Part shown: positions 37,472 through 46,486 of the stretch, piece by piece
Position numbering within the stretch: the first letter of the stretch is position 1
Layout: the number at the start of each line of letters is the position of its first letter
Assembly: GCF_027889715.1 (NCBI RefSeq)
Contig: NZ_JAPJZH010000014.1
Coordinates: 62,001-126,000, forward strand
From: Allohoeflea poritis
GTDB taxonomy: Bacteria > Pseudomonadota > Alphaproteobacteria > Rhizobiales > Rhizobiaceae
Direction of reading: 5' to 3'
DNA length: 64,000 nt
Program-made: the position numbers and the translations under genes
The notes under the pieces: model-generated
The model's database searches: none
What the model was told of the DNA's origin: nothing
What the model saw: only the letters and a program-made list of their open reading frames with translations

Positions 37472-39292
37472 TCAGCGCCTGCCGAACAGCCTCTCGATAT
37501 CCGACAGTTTCAGTTCGATATAGGTCGGCCGTCCATGGTTGCACTGACCGGACCCGGGTGTCGCCTCCATCTGCCGCAGCAGACCGTTCATCTCCTCGGC
37601 GGACAGGCGCCGTCCCGAACGAACCGAACCGTGACATGCCATAGTGGCCGCGACATAGTCAATCCTGGCCTTGAGGCCGCCCGCATCGTCCCATTCGGCG
37701 ATCTCGTCCGCGAGCTGGCGGATCAGCCCGGCGGCATCCATTTCACCGAGGATCGCCGGTGTTTCACGCACGGCAACCGCGCCGGGACCGAAACGCTCGA
37801 TGACAAGACCGAGCCCGGCCAGCTCCGCGGCGTGGACAACCAGCCGGTCGCAGTCCTCTTCGGCAAGATCGACAATCTCGGGGATCAGCAGCACCTGCGA
37901 AGCCACATTGCCCTGATAGAGGGATTTCTTGAGGTTTTCATATACCAGCCGCTCATGGGCGGCATGCTGGTCGACGATGACCAGGCCGTCGCCGGTCTGC
38001 GCGACGATATAGTTTGCATGAAGCTGCGCCCGTGCGGCGCCCAGCGGATGATCGACATCCCCGGCCTGCGGTTCGCTTCGCGCCGACGGCTCCGACACCG
38101 TGTTGAGCACGCTTTGGCCACTTTCGGCAAATCCCGTTACCGCCGCGTCTGCAAGCGGGCGAAAAGGTGATGCGGCGGGATCGTAGCCGCCGTCACGGAA
38201 ATCCGGCCGGTACGGTGCAGCGCCATTGCTGAAACCCTGGTTTGCCGTCCGGTTTTCCGGCCGGAACGCGGATACCATGTCACGTGCGCCGACGCTGGAG
38301 GCCCGATCGCCCTGGCGGGCCAGCGCCTCGCGAATTGCGCCGACGATGAGTCCGCGCACGAGGCCCGGGTCGCGGAAGCGCACATCGGCCTTGGCCGGAT
38401 GCACATTGACATCGACAAGACGCGGATCGAGCGTGAGGGAAAGCACCGCGACCGGATAGCGTCCGCGCGGCATCGTATCGGCATAGGCGCCGCGCAGCGC
38501 CGAAAAGATCAGCTTGTCCTGCACGGGCCGCCCGTTGACGAAGGCATATTGCTGCAGCGAATTGGCGCGGTTGTAGGTCGGAACGCATGTGAAACCCGCA
38601 AGCCGGACATCTTCGCGCACGGCTTCCAGCGCGATCGCGTTGTCAGTGAATTCTTGACCCAGCACCTGCCCGACGCGCGCCAGCGCATCCTCTCCGGCGG
38701 ACGGATAATCCAGCGTCGAACGGTCGGTTCCCGACAGTGTCATGCGCACATGCGGAAAGGCAATGGCGATACGCTTGAAGACCTCGGTGATCGCACCGCT
38801 CTCGGCGCGGTCGCTCTTGAGGAATTTCAGTCGGGCCGGCGTGGCGTAGAAAATGTCGCGCACCTCGACGATGGTGCCGGCATTGGCGGCGGCCGGCCGG
38901 ACTGCCTCGACCGCGCCGCCCGACACGCGGACCTCGCAGGCGCTGTCTGCGTCCCTGGTGCGGCTGACGATGCGCAGTTTCGAAACGGAGCCGATTGACG
39001 GCAGTGCTTCGCCGCGAAAACCCAGCGTGGCGATATCGCTGAGATCCTCCGTGATCTTGGAGGTGCAGTGCCGCTTGACCGCAAGCGCCAGATCGTCCGG
39101 CGTCATGCCGCGTCCGTTGTCGGTGACCCGCACCAGCGCCTTGCCGCCGCCCGCCGTCGCGACCTCGATGCGGCTCGCGCCGGCGTCGATTGCATTCTCC
39201 ACCAGTTCCTTGACGACGCTCGCCGGGCGTTCGATCACCTCGCCGGCGGCGATCTGGTTGATAAGCGTTTCTGGAAGGGGCCTGACAGTCAT
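37472..39292 (-). CDS. mutL: DNA mismatch repair protein MutL
   Basis: Mismatch-repair coordinator, 606 residues from the ATG at 39292 ([39 protein letters not shown]), which matches the family start; an ATG four codons earlier is possible. The GHKL ATPase motifs are present (Glu in [32 protein letters not shown]). The C-terminal domain keeps the endonuclease motif [12 protein letters not shown] (DQHA-X2-E-X4-E) and NHGRPT, so this MutL probably nicks DNA itself, as in bacteria without MutH. It is divergent from the metal importer operon. Confidence 0.97.
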   Translation of the reverse strand: MTVRPLPETLINQIAAGEVIERPASVVKELVENAIDAGASRIEVATAGGGKALVRVTDNGRGMTPDDLALAVKRHCTSKITEDLSDIATLGFRGEALPSIGSVSKLRIVSRTRDADSACEVRVSGGAVEAVRPAAANAGTIVEVRDIFYATPARLKFLKSDRAESGAITEVFKRIAIAFPHVRMTLSGTDRSTLDYPSAGEDALARVGQVLGQEFTDNAIALEAVREDVRLAGFTCVPTYNRANSLQQYAFVNGRPVQDKLIFSALRGAYADTMPRGRYPVAVLSLTLDPRLVDVNVHPAKADVRFRDPGLVRGLIVGAIREALARQGDRASSVGARDMVSAFRPENRTANQGFSNGAAPYRPDFRDGGYDPAASPFRPLADAAVTGFAESGQSVLNTVSEPSARSEPQAGDVDHPLGAARAQLHANYIVAQTGDGLVIVDQHAAHERLVYENLKKSLYQGNVASQVLLIPEIVDLAEEDCDRLVVHAAELAGLGLVIERFGPGAVAVRETPAILGEMDAAGLIRQLADEIAEWDDAGGLKARIDYVAATMACHGSVRSGRRLSAEEMNGLLRQMEATPGSGQCNHGRPTYIELKLSDIERLFGRR

Positions 39293-39358
39293 TGGAACAA
39301 TCATCCCGGATTCGCCGCATCAAGAAAAGCCGGGAGCGGAAAATCGGTGAAGTTTTTC

Positions 39359-39387
39359 TTGCTATTGCGAATGATTTGCAATACAAG
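39359..39387 (+). promoter_or_regulatory. Promoter of the metal importer operon
   Basis: TTGCTA (39359-39364) and TACAAG (39382-39387) with a 17-base spacer. The spacer is exactly the Fur-family-like palindrome, so a bound repressor would exclude RNA polymerase. Confidence 0.55.
39365..39381. promoter_or_regulatory. Fur-family (Mur-like) operator
   Basis: TTGCGAATGATTTGCAA: seven of eight base pairs of an odd-centred 17-bp palindrome match (form TTGCRAATNATTYGCAA). Size, AT-rich core and place before a metal importer suit a Fur-family regulator; in rhizobia Mur does this job for manganese uptake genes. Zur is the alternative. Confidence 0.65.
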
Positions 39388-39444
39388 TTAGCACAAAGGC
39401 GATTGATGCGTGCTTTTGCATGCCCGGTTTTACGGAGTGACTGA

Positions 39445-40413
39445 ATGATTTTGCGCCGCACCCTTGCTCTCACAGCCATCCTGGCCGCCTCGCTGGCGTT
39501 CGCGTTGCCGGTGAGCGCAGCACGGGCCGCCGAGAAGCTGAACATCGTAGCGACCGTGTCCATGGTCGGCGATGCGTTGACGGCGATATCCGGCGACCGC
39601 GCCGAAGTGACCACGCTGATGGGCGAGGGGGTCGACCCGCATCTTTACCGCCAGACGCAATCCGATATCGCGGCGATGGTCCGCGCTGACGCTGTGTTCT
39701 GGAACGGCCTGTACCTCGAGGCGCAGCTCGAGGAATTCCTGGAAAAGCTTGCCGCGCGCAAACCGGTCTATGCCATTGGCGAGGCGGTTCCCGTCGATCA
39801 GCGCCTGTCCAACGCCGACTATTCCGACCGCTACGATCCGCATGTGTGGATGACGCCGGATCTTTGGCGATATGCGGTCGAGGCGGCGCGTGACGCGCTT
39901 GTCGAACTCGATCCGGAAGGCGCGCAGGTTTATACGGAAAACACCAAAGCCTATCTGGCCGACCTCGATCGGCTTGCGGCCTTCGCCAGGCAAAGCCTGG
40001 CATCCGTGCCACAGGAAAAACGGGTGCTGATCACCGCCCATGACGCGTTTGGCTATTTCGGCCAAGGCTACGATTTCGAGGTTGTCGGCATCCAGGGTCT
40101 TTCGACGGAAAGCGAGGCCGGCCTGCAGCGGGTCGACGAGATCGTCAATATGATCGTCGATCGCGACATCGGGGCCATTTTCGTCGAAACCTCCGTGTCG
40201 GAGCGCAATGTCCGCGCGCTGATTGAGGGCGCCGCCGCTCGCGGGCACAAGGTCGTCGTCGGCGGCCAGCTCTTCTCCGATGCAATGGGATCGGCCGGTA
40301 CCTATACCGGAACCTATATCGGCATGATCGATTCCAACGTGACGGTCATAACGAATGCGCTGGGCGGCAACGCGCCCGCTGCCGGTCTCAACGGCAAACT
40401 GGCCGGTAGCTGA
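39445..40413 (+). CDS. Metal-binding periplasmic protein of a Mn/Zn/Fe ABC importer (TroA/SitA-like)
   Basis: Cluster A-I solute-binding protein, 322 residues, with signal peptide MILRRTLALTAILAASLAFALPVSAARA. Ligand positions by family: His in GEGVDPHLYRQT, His in RYDPHVWMTP, Glu in GLSTESEAG (where many members have Glu), and Asp in FVETSVSERNVRALIEG or SDAMG region. It lacks the His-rich loop of zinc-specific ZnuA, which favours manganese or iron. First gene of a four-gene operon behind a Fur-family-like operator. Confidence 0.92.
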   Translation: MILRRTLALTAILAASLAFALPVSAARAAEKLNIVATVSMVGDALTAISGDRAEVTTLMGEGVDPHLYRQTQSDIAAMVRADAVFWNGLYLEAQLEEFLEKLAARKPVYAIGEAVPVDQRLSNADYSDRYDPHVWMTPDLWRYAVEAARDALVELDPEGAQVYTENTKAYLADLDRLAAFARQSLASVPQEKRVLITAHDAFGYFGQGYDFEVVGIQGLSTESEAGLQRVDEIVNMIVDRDIGAIFVETSVSERNVRALIEGAAARGHKVVVGGQLFSDAMGSAGTYTGTYIGMIDSNVTVITNALGGNAPAAGLNGKLAGS

Positions 40414-40414
40414 G

Positions 40415-41173
40415 ATGAACGTCCACGTTGCAGACAGCGGTGCCGCGCTCAAGGTTCGCGGACTGTCTGTCGCCTATGGCGACAAGCCCGCCCTGTCGTC
40501 GGTGGATGCGGCCTTTCAGCAGGGGCGGATGAGCGCAATCGTCGGACCCAACGGGGCCGGCAAGTCGACCCTGCTCAAGGCGGCCATGGGGATCATCCCG
40601 TCGATCAGCGGCGATGCCCTGTTTTTCGGCCGCCCGCTTGACGAGGTCCGCAGCCGGATCGCCTATGTTCCGCAGCGCGCCAGTGTTGACTGGGATTTCC
40701 CCGCGACCGTCATCGATGTGGTCCTGATGGGGCTGTATCGCAGCCTTGGCCCGTTCAAGCTGATCGGCCGCGGGCAGCGTGCGCTCGCTCTGAACTGCCT
40801 TGAGGAAGTGGATATGGTATCGCTCGCCGACCGTCAGATCGGTCAGCTCTCGGGCGGACAACAGCAGCGCGTCTTTATCGCGCGTGCGCTCGCCCAGAAG
40901 GCGGATCTCCTGTTGCTGGACGAGCCCTTTGCCGGTGTCGACGCGGCCACCGAGAAGACGATCATCACGCTGCTGAAAAAACTCGTCCGCGAAGGCGGCA
41001 CGGCCGTTGCCGTGCATCACGACCTTTCGACGGTCACGGCCTATTTCGATGACGTGCTCGTTCTGAATGTGCGGCGCATTGCCAATGGTCCGGTGGACAA
41101 GGCTTTCACCGAGGAGCATCTGGCCGAAGCCTATGGCGGCCGCCTTGTGCAGCCGGAACCGGAACTCGCCTGA
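40415..41173 (+). CDS. ABC ATPase of the metal importer (TroB-like)
   Basis: ATP-binding subunit of 252 residues. The ATG at 40415 comes one base after the troA stop. Walker A GPNGAGKST at 44-52, IAYVPQRASVDWDFPATVIDVVLMG (Q-loop region with the typical metal-importer PQR.SVDW), signature LSGGQQQR, Walker B LLLLDEPFAGVD, and switch His in VHHDLSTV. Nothing unusual. Confidence 0.95.
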   Translation: MNVHVADSGAALKVRGLSVAYGDKPALSSVDAAFQQGRMSAIVGPNGAGKSTLLKAAMGIIPSISGDALFFGRPLDEVRSRIAYVPQRASVDWDFPATVIDVVLMGLYRSLGPFKLIGRGQRALALNCLEEVDMVSLADRQIGQLSGGQQQRVFIARALAQKADLLLLDEPFAGVDAATEKTIITLLKKLVREGGTAVAVHHDLSTVTAYFDDVLVLNVRRIANGPVDKAFTEEHLAEAYGGRLVQPEPELA

Positions 41174-41181
41174 GCGGATCG

Positions 41182-42408
41182 ATGTTCGATATTTCCGCAT
41201 TCGTCGACGCGCTCACCTTCCGCGCCGGCTACAACACAGCCATTGTCGCGATCGGGGCCATCCTGCTCGGCTGGGCGGGCGGCACGGTCGGCACCTATCT
41301 TCTGCTGCGTCAGCGCTCGCTGGTCTCCGATGCATTGAGCCATGCGACCCTGCCGGGCGTCGGCGTTGCCTTTCTGGTGATGGCATGGTTCGGCGGTTCG
41401 GGGCGTTTTCTGCCCGGTCTGCTGCTCGGCGCCGCCATTAGCGCGATGATCGGGCTTGCCTGTGTCGAATGGTTGACGCGCCGCACGCGGCTGAAATCGG
41501 ACGCCGCCATCGGCGCCGTTCTTTCATCCTTTTTCGGCCTTGGCATCGTCCTGCTGACGGTCATCCAGTCCCTCGGGATCGGGCGACAGGCGGGCATCGG
41601 CAGTTTTCTGCTCGGCTCGACCTCCGGCATGCTGCGTAACGAGGCCTATACGCTGGCCGCGCTGGCGCTTTTTGTCGCGTTCCTCGTCTTCGTCTTCCGA
41701 CGGCCGCTGACCCTGGTGTGTTTTGACGAGACCTTTGCCCGTACGTCCGGGATCGATATACGCCGCACCGATCTGCTGTTGATGTTTCTCGTCATGGCCG
41801 TGACCGTGACGGGGCTGCGGATCGTCGGCCTCATCCTTGTCGTGGCGCTGCTGATCATTCCGCCGGTCGCCGCGCGGTTCTGGACGGAAAAGACCGGAAC
41901 GATGATCGTCGCCAGTGGCTTGATCGGCGCGGCCTCGGGATTTGTCGGCACGGCCCTGTCGGCCTCTGTGCCCAATTTCCCGGCAGGCCCGGTGATCGTG
42001 CTTGTCGCCGCGGTCCTGTTCGCCCTGTCGCTGCTCTTCGCGCCGGCACGCGGCGTTTTCTACGGGCTCTACAGGGCGCGGGCCTTCTCACGCAAGGTTC
42101 ACCGGCGTCAGGGCCTGCTGGCGATCCTGCGCGGCGAGGCGATTTACGATCACGACACGCTCAAGGTCCTGAGGTCGGAAAAACTCATTCACGGCGACGG
42201 AACGCCGACCCGGGCCGGTCTGGATGCCGCCGAGACGGCAGCCCGCGAAGAGGCGCTCTGGACGATTTACGCCCGCAACAACCCGGATGCCGCCAACCGC
42301 GCTGCGCGCATGCGGCTTGATCCCATCGCCGAACGCCTCACCGCCGGTGAAATCGCCGAACTTGAAAGGCAGTTTGCCGGCCCGTCCGGCGTGCTGCCGG
42401 CGCGGTAG
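41182..42408 (+). CDS. Metal importer permease (TroC-like) fused to a DtxR-like C-terminal domain
   Basis: Permease of 408 residues against about 280-300 for a plain TroC. Residues 1-290 hold eight or so membrane segments with RQRSLVSDALSHATLPGVGVAF and GLRIVGLILVVALLIIPPVAARFWTEKT, the ABC-3 permease pattern. Residues about 303-408 form a soluble tail: LLAILRGEAIYDHDTLKVLRSEKL, then GTPTRAGLDAAETAAREEALW and RMRLDPIAERLTAGEIAELERQF, which runs parallel to the wing and dimerisation part of DtxR/MntR. The His/Cys/Glu metal ligands of DtxR are not conserved. The chlamydial YtgCR fusion has the same plan. Next gene starts nine bases later. Confidence 0.88.
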   Translation: MFDISAFVDALTFRAGYNTAIVAIGAILLGWAGGTVGTYLLLRQRSLVSDALSHATLPGVGVAFLVMAWFGGSGRFLPGLLLGAAISAMIGLACVEWLTRRTRLKSDAAIGAVLSSFFGLGIVLLTVIQSLGIGRQAGIGSFLLGSTSGMLRNEAYTLAALALFVAFLVFVFRRPLTLVCFDETFARTSGIDIRRTDLLLMFLVMAVTVTGLRIVGLILVVALLIIPPVAARFWTEKTGTMIVASGLIGAASGFVGTALSASVPNFPAGPVIVLVAAVLFALSLLFAPARGVFYGLYRARAFSRKVHRRQGLLAILRGEAIYDHDTLKVLRSEKLIHGDGTPTRAGLDAAETAAREEALWTIYARNNPDAANRAARMRLDPIAERLTAGEIAELERQFAGPSGVLPAR

Positions 42409-42417
42409 GAGGCGATC

Positions 42418-43332
42418 ATGGGTGATTTCTATATCGGACTTGTGCTGGTTCCCATGACGATCGGCGCCCTCGCGGCCGTCTCCTGCGCTCTGCTGGGCAA
42501 CTTCCTGGTATTGCGCAAACAGAGCCTCATGGGCGACGCGGTGAGCCATGTCGTGCTGCCCGGTATCGTCGTCGCATTCATCGTCACCGGCTCTATCTCG
42601 GTCTGGCCCATGCTGCTTGGGGCTGCCGCTGCGGCCCTGATTTCGGCGCTGTTGATCGAACTCGTCCGCAACCTCGGCAAGGTCGAACCCGGCGCTGCGA
42701 TGGGCGTCGTCTTTACCGCGCTCTTTGCACTGGGTGTCGTGCTGCTTGAGCAGAGCGATACGAGGCAGGTGCATTTCGATGTCGAGCATGCGCTCTACGG
42801 AAACCTGGAAAGCCTTGTATGGCTGTCCGGCATGGACGCGCAGTCGCTGTTCGACCGGCAGGCGCTTGCGGACCTTCCGCCGCAGCTTGCTCGCCTTGCA
42901 CTGGCCCTCGTCGCGGTTGTGATATTCCTGATTGCCTTCTGGCGGCAGCTTGTGGTTTCCACCTTTGATCCGGTCTTTGCGCAGGCCACGGGCGTGCCCG
43001 TCCGCCTTGTCGGTGCGGCCTTGATCTCGCTCGTCGCCATCGTGGCGGTCACGGCATTCGAGGCCGTGGGTGCGATCATCACGATTGCCATGCTGATTTG
43101 CCCGGCCGCCGCCGCACGGCTGATGACCAATCGCCTGATCCCGCAGCTTCTGTGGAGCGTGCTTTTTGCGCTGCTGTCCGCGGTAGTGGGTTTCTGGGCC
43201 GCGGGAAGCGGCATGGCGCTCATCGGCAGTGGCTTCAGTGTCAGTGCGGCCGGGATGATCGCCGCGGTCAGCGGCATAATACTGGCCGCGTGCGCCTTGG
43301 CTGCACCGCAAAGGCGCGGAGCGGCCGGCTGA
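42418..43332 (+). CDS. Metal importer permease (TroD-like)
   Basis: Second ABC-3 permease, 304 residues: LRKQSLMGDAVSHVVLPGIVVAF near the N-terminus, PGAAMGVVFTALFALGVVLLEQ, FDPVFAQATGVPVRLVGAALISLVAIVAVTAFEAVGAIITIAMLICPAAAARLMTNRL near the C-terminus. GGAGGCGATC precedes the ATG. Two permeases of different sequence are usual for TroCD/SitCD systems. Confidence 0.93.
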   Translation: MGDFYIGLVLVPMTIGALAAVSCALLGNFLVLRKQSLMGDAVSHVVLPGIVVAFIVTGSISVWPMLLGAAAAALISALLIELVRNLGKVEPGAAMGVVFTALFALGVVLLEQSDTRQVHFDVEHALYGNLESLVWLSGMDAQSLFDRQALADLPPQLARLALALVAVVIFLIAFWRQLVVSTFDPVFAQATGVPVRLVGAALISLVAIVAVTAFEAVGAIITIAMLICPAAAARLMTNRLIPQLLWSVLFALLSAVVGFWAAGSGMALIGSGFSVSAAGMIAAVSGIILAACALAAPQRRGAAG

Positions 43333-43543
43333 TATCGGGCAAGCAAACTCCGGGTTGTGCCGATCGACCGCGCAGGCCGCGTAATTTTCCGAATCGATAT
43401 CCGATATTGACGGAATTTCAATGGGTTGCTGGGGCCTGATCCGAAAAGGCGTAATCGTCTGATAGTTGTTTCTTAACAAAACTGCGCCATGCTGGTGCAA
43501 TGGATATGGTGTTCCTCCACCATTTGGGCGTAAGGAAGAAACG

Positions 43544-44902
43544 ATGTCGGTTGAACTGGCCTCCGGTCGCATAAGGACCACGGGCGGGGCGGAAGCCGTC
43601 TGCTATACGGACCCTTTGACCGGTTTGGGCAACCGCGCCAGGCTGCGCGACAAGATCTCCAAGCTGGTACAGGAACGATCGCTCGATCCGGCGCCGTTTA
43701 CCGTCGGTCTTGTCAATCTGGACGGCTTCAGGCCGATCAACGATCTTTTCGGCCACACGGCCGGCGATGACATCCTGTGCCAGGTGGCGCACCGCCTGCG
43801 TGCCTGCATGCCGCCGGGCGCGGTGGCCGTACGCCTTGAAAACGATGCTTTCGCCTTCGTCCTGCCGCTTGTGTTCGACGAGCGCGGCGCGGAGAAGGTC
43901 AGCGACATCTTCAAGGATGTGCTGTCCGCTCCCTATGATCTCGGAAAGCGTACGGTTCGCCTGTCGTCATCTTTCGGTTTTGCCATCTACCCTTATGCCG
44001 GCGAGGACTACGGCCAATTGATGGAAAGCGTCGACACGGCGCTCTACCGCTCGAAGCGACGCGGCCGTGGTCAGACCACGGTCTACTCCGTCGACATCGC
44101 CGAGGAAATGAAGCGCGCGACGCAGCTCGAGCAGGCGCTCCGGCGCGCCATTATCGCCGATGAGGTGGATGTGCACTTCCAGCCCATTGTCGATCTGCGC
44201 AATGGCGCCCCTGTCGGTTTCGAGGCGCTGGCGCGCTGGCATGACGACGAACTCGGCTTTGTCTCGCCAGCCACCTTCATTCCGCTTGCCGAGGAGCGTG
44301 GCATCATCGAGCCGCTTACCGAGGCAATGCTGAAGAAGGCGACACGGACGGCGTTGAGCTGGCCGGTCGAGATGTTCCTGTCCTTCAATCTTTCCTCGGC
44401 GCAGCTTCTGGATCCCACGACCCACGACAAGATCATGGCGATCCTCAGATCGGTCGGCTTCGATCCGCGTCGTCTCGGCCTGGAAATCACCGAGACCGCA
44501 ATGATGGCCGACCCGGAAATCGCCAACAGCATTATCGACAGCCTGCGCGCCGAGGGCGTGTCCATTTCTCTCGATGATTTCGGCACCGGTCAGTCAAGCC
44601 TCGGCAGGCTTCGCGAAATCGCGCTCGACAAGGTCAAGATCGACCGGACTTTCGTTTCCGAGATTACCCGAGACCGGCCCTCCGAGCACATCATCAAGGC
44701 AATCATCGCACTGTGCGAAGGTCTTGATCTTGAGGTCGTCGCGGAAGGAATCGAAACCAGGGAGCAGGCGGACAAATTGCTGCAGCTGGGCTGTTCGATC
44801 GGCCAGGGCTATCTGTACGGCCGGCCGATGAGTGCTGACCGGATTCAGCAGTTTATAAGCGCTGCCGGCACCGTGCTGACCGCCCAGCAGCAATTCCGCT
44901 AG
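43544..44902 (+). CDS. GGDEF-EAL protein with degenerate GGDEF; likely c-di-GMP phosphodiesterase
   Basis: Soluble c-di-GMP protein of 452 residues, start chosen at 43544 after AAGGAAG. GGDEF domain at about 20-180 (DPLTGLGNRARL), but the active-site loop reads ENDAF at 99-103 instead of GGDEF, so diguanylate cyclase activity is unlikely. The EAL domain (about 195-440) keeps the catalytic set: EAL at 227-229, Asn282, Glu314, Asp344-Asp345 in DDFGTG, Lys365 in KIDR, Glu401 in AEGIE and Gln421 in QGYLYGRP. There is no membrane or PAS sensor part. The inactive GGDEF may bind GTP to tune the EAL domain, as in CC3396-like proteins. Confidence 0.93.
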   Translation: MSVELASGRIRTTGGAEAVCYTDPLTGLGNRARLRDKISKLVQERSLDPAPFTVGLVNLDGFRPINDLFGHTAGDDILCQVAHRLRACMPPGAVAVRLENDAFAFVLPLVFDERGAEKVSDIFKDVLSAPYDLGKRTVRLSSSFGFAIYPYAGEDYGQLMESVDTALYRSKRRGRGQTTVYSVDIAEEMKRATQLEQALRRAIIADEVDVHFQPIVDLRNGAPVGFEALARWHDDELGFVSPATFIPLAEERGIIEPLTEAMLKKATRTALSWPVEMFLSFNLSSAQLLDPTTHDKIMAILRSVGFDPRRLGLEITETAMMADPEIANSIIDSLRAEGVSISLDDFGTGQSSLGRLREIALDKVKIDRTFVSEITRDRPSEHIIKAIIALCEGLDLEVVAEGIETREQADKLLQLGCSIGQGYLYGRPMSADRIQQFISAAGTVLTAQQQFR

Positions 44903-45013
44903 CGCCGCGTCTGACGCTGGCACCTCCAAATTTGCCGTTTTGGGTATGATGCGGGCAATTCTTGCCGTATTTAATGCGCCGGTATCGACACATCGACCGG
45001 GCTGCGCTGAACC

Positions 45014-45721
45014 ATGCAGGATTTTGCCGCATCATTTTTCGAGGCCTTTCGGCTTGTCCTGGGGTTGGATCCAGGGCTGATCGAAATCGTCTTGCTGTCC
45101 TTGAAAGTCAGCATGACCGCCGTATTCATCGCCACGATTATCGGATTGCCGCTGGGTGCCTTCCTTGCCGTCACCCGGTTTCCGGGGCGCGGCATCGTCA
45201 TCGTCACGGTGACGGCCCTGATGGGGCTGCCGCCGGTGGTCGTCGGCCTTGTCGTTTACATGCTGCTGTCCAATGCGGGGGCCCTCGGGCCGCTGCAACT
45301 GCTCTACACACCGACCGCCATGATCATTGCGCAGACGGTCCTGGTCGTGCCGATCATCGCCGCGCTCGCCCGCCAGACACTTGAAGATCTCAACGGCGAA
45401 TACCGCGATCAACTCATGCTTTTCGGTCTCGGCTCGCTGGCGCGGCTGCGCACGCTGCTGTGGGAAGGGCGCTACAGCCTGATGACCGCGCTGCTCGCCG
45501 GGTTCGGGCGCGCTGTTGCGGAAGTCGGCGCCGTGATCATCGTCGGCGGCAACATCAATCATGTCACGCGTGTCATGACGACGGCGATTGCCCTGGAAAC
45601 CTCGAAGGGCAATCTGGCCCTGGCGCTCGGCCTCGGTCTGATCCTTGTCATCATAGCCTTTGCCGTCAATGCGTTGGTCTTCCTGCTTCGCGCCGCAGCC
45701 GAAAGGTCGGCCTATGCATGA
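45014..45721 (+). CDS. tupB: Tungstate ABC importer permease
   Basis: Permease of 235 residues with about five membrane segments. LGAFLAVTRFPGRGIVIVTVTALMGLPPVVVGLVVYMLLSNAGALGPLQLLYTPTAMIIAQTVLVVPIIAAL and EVGAVIIVGGNINHVTRVMTTAIALETSKGNLALALGLGLIL are distinctive for TupB. The upstream gap has two TTGCCGT(T/A)TT repeats (44932-44941 and 44962-44971). It overlaps tupC by eight bases (ATGCATGA). Confidence 0.92.
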   Translation: MQDFAASFFEAFRLVLGLDPGLIEIVLLSLKVSMTAVFIATIIGLPLGAFLAVTRFPGRGIVIVTVTALMGLPPVVVGLVVYMLLSNAGALGPLQLLYTPTAMIIAQTVLVVPIIAALARQTLEDLNGEYRDQLMLFGLGSLARLRTLLWEGRYSLMTALLAGFGRAVAEVGAVIIVGGNINHVTRVMTTAIALETSKGNLALALGLGLILVIIAFAVNALVFLLRAAAERSAYA

Positions 45722-46469
45722 GGTCGTCCGCTCCGGCCCGCAGGCGGCAGCCAAACCGATCCTGCCCGTATCGGCGGAGCGGTTGTTCGTGCGCCGCAAG
45801 GGCAGGGTGCTTCTCGATATCGAGGCACTGACGATCGGCGGCCGTGGCACAACCGTGCTGGTCGGCCCTAATGGTGCGGGAAAATCGCTGCTGCTCAATG
45901 TGTTGGCCGGCCTGCGGGCGCCGGATTCGGGCCGCGTGCTCTGGAATGGCGAGCCGCCGAACCGTCAGCGTTACTGCCGCTTCGGCATGGTCCTGCAGCG
46001 GCCTGTGCTCCTGCGCCGTTCCGTGCGCGCAAACGTCGAGTTCGCGCTGCGCGCCGTCGGCAGCTCGGCAGAACAGGCACGCGCCCAGGCGCACCGGGCG
46101 CTGGAGGCCGCCGGATTGCTGGCCCTTGCGAATGCCTCGGCGCGGGTCTTGTCCGGCGGCGAGATGCAGAGGCTGGCGCTGACCCGTGCCCTGGCGGCGG
46201 GGCCTGATCTGCTCTTTCTGGACGAGCCGACATCCAGCCTCGATCCCGCCTCCATGCAGACCATCGAGGCCATGGTCAGGAACGCCAGTGAGGACGGCAT
46301 GCGCATCGTGCTGATCGCCCATGATCTTGCCCAGGCCCGGCGCCTTGGCGACGAGATTATCTTCATGCATCGCGGAAAGATTGTCGAACATGCCCCGACG
46401 GACCGGTTTTTCGGCGCGCCCGCGACCCCGGAGGCACAGGCCTTCATCGCCGGCAAGATACTAATTTAG
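45714..46469 (+). CDS. tupC: Tungstate ABC importer ATPase
   Basis: ATP-binding subunit of 251 residues. Walker A GPNGAGKS at 51-58, signature LSGGEMQRLALTRAL, Walker B LLFLDEPTSSLD, switch His in LIAHDLAQA. FGMVLQRPVLLRRSVRANVEFALRAVG holds the Q-loop. The N-terminal 20 residues before the first strand are unusually long and uncharged. Named from context with tupA and tupB. Confidence 0.9.
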   Translation: MHEVVRSGPQAAAKPILPVSAERLFVRRKGRVLLDIEALTIGGRGTTVLVGPNGAGKSLLLNVLAGLRAPDSGRVLWNGEPPNRQRYCRFGMVLQRPVLLRRSVRANVEFALRAVGSSAEQARAQAHRALEAAGLLALANASARVLSGGEMQRLALTRALAAGPDLLFLDEPTSSLDPASMQTIEAMVRNASEDGMRIVLIAHDLAQARRLGDEIIFMHRGKIVEHAPTDRFFGAPATPEAQAFIAGKILI

Positions 46470-46486
46470 CTATTTCAGGAGGAACC

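Noticed and set aside
43506..43523. Small stem ATGGTG/CACCAT before the GGDEF-EAL gene
   Set aside because: Six pairs with no T-tract or conserved context; too small to call a regulator or terminator.
42088..43581. A 497-codon antisense frame over the TroC tail and TroD
   Set aside because: Extreme His/Gln/Arg/Asp composition typical of shadow frames in GC-rich DNA; troD is clearly the real gene.
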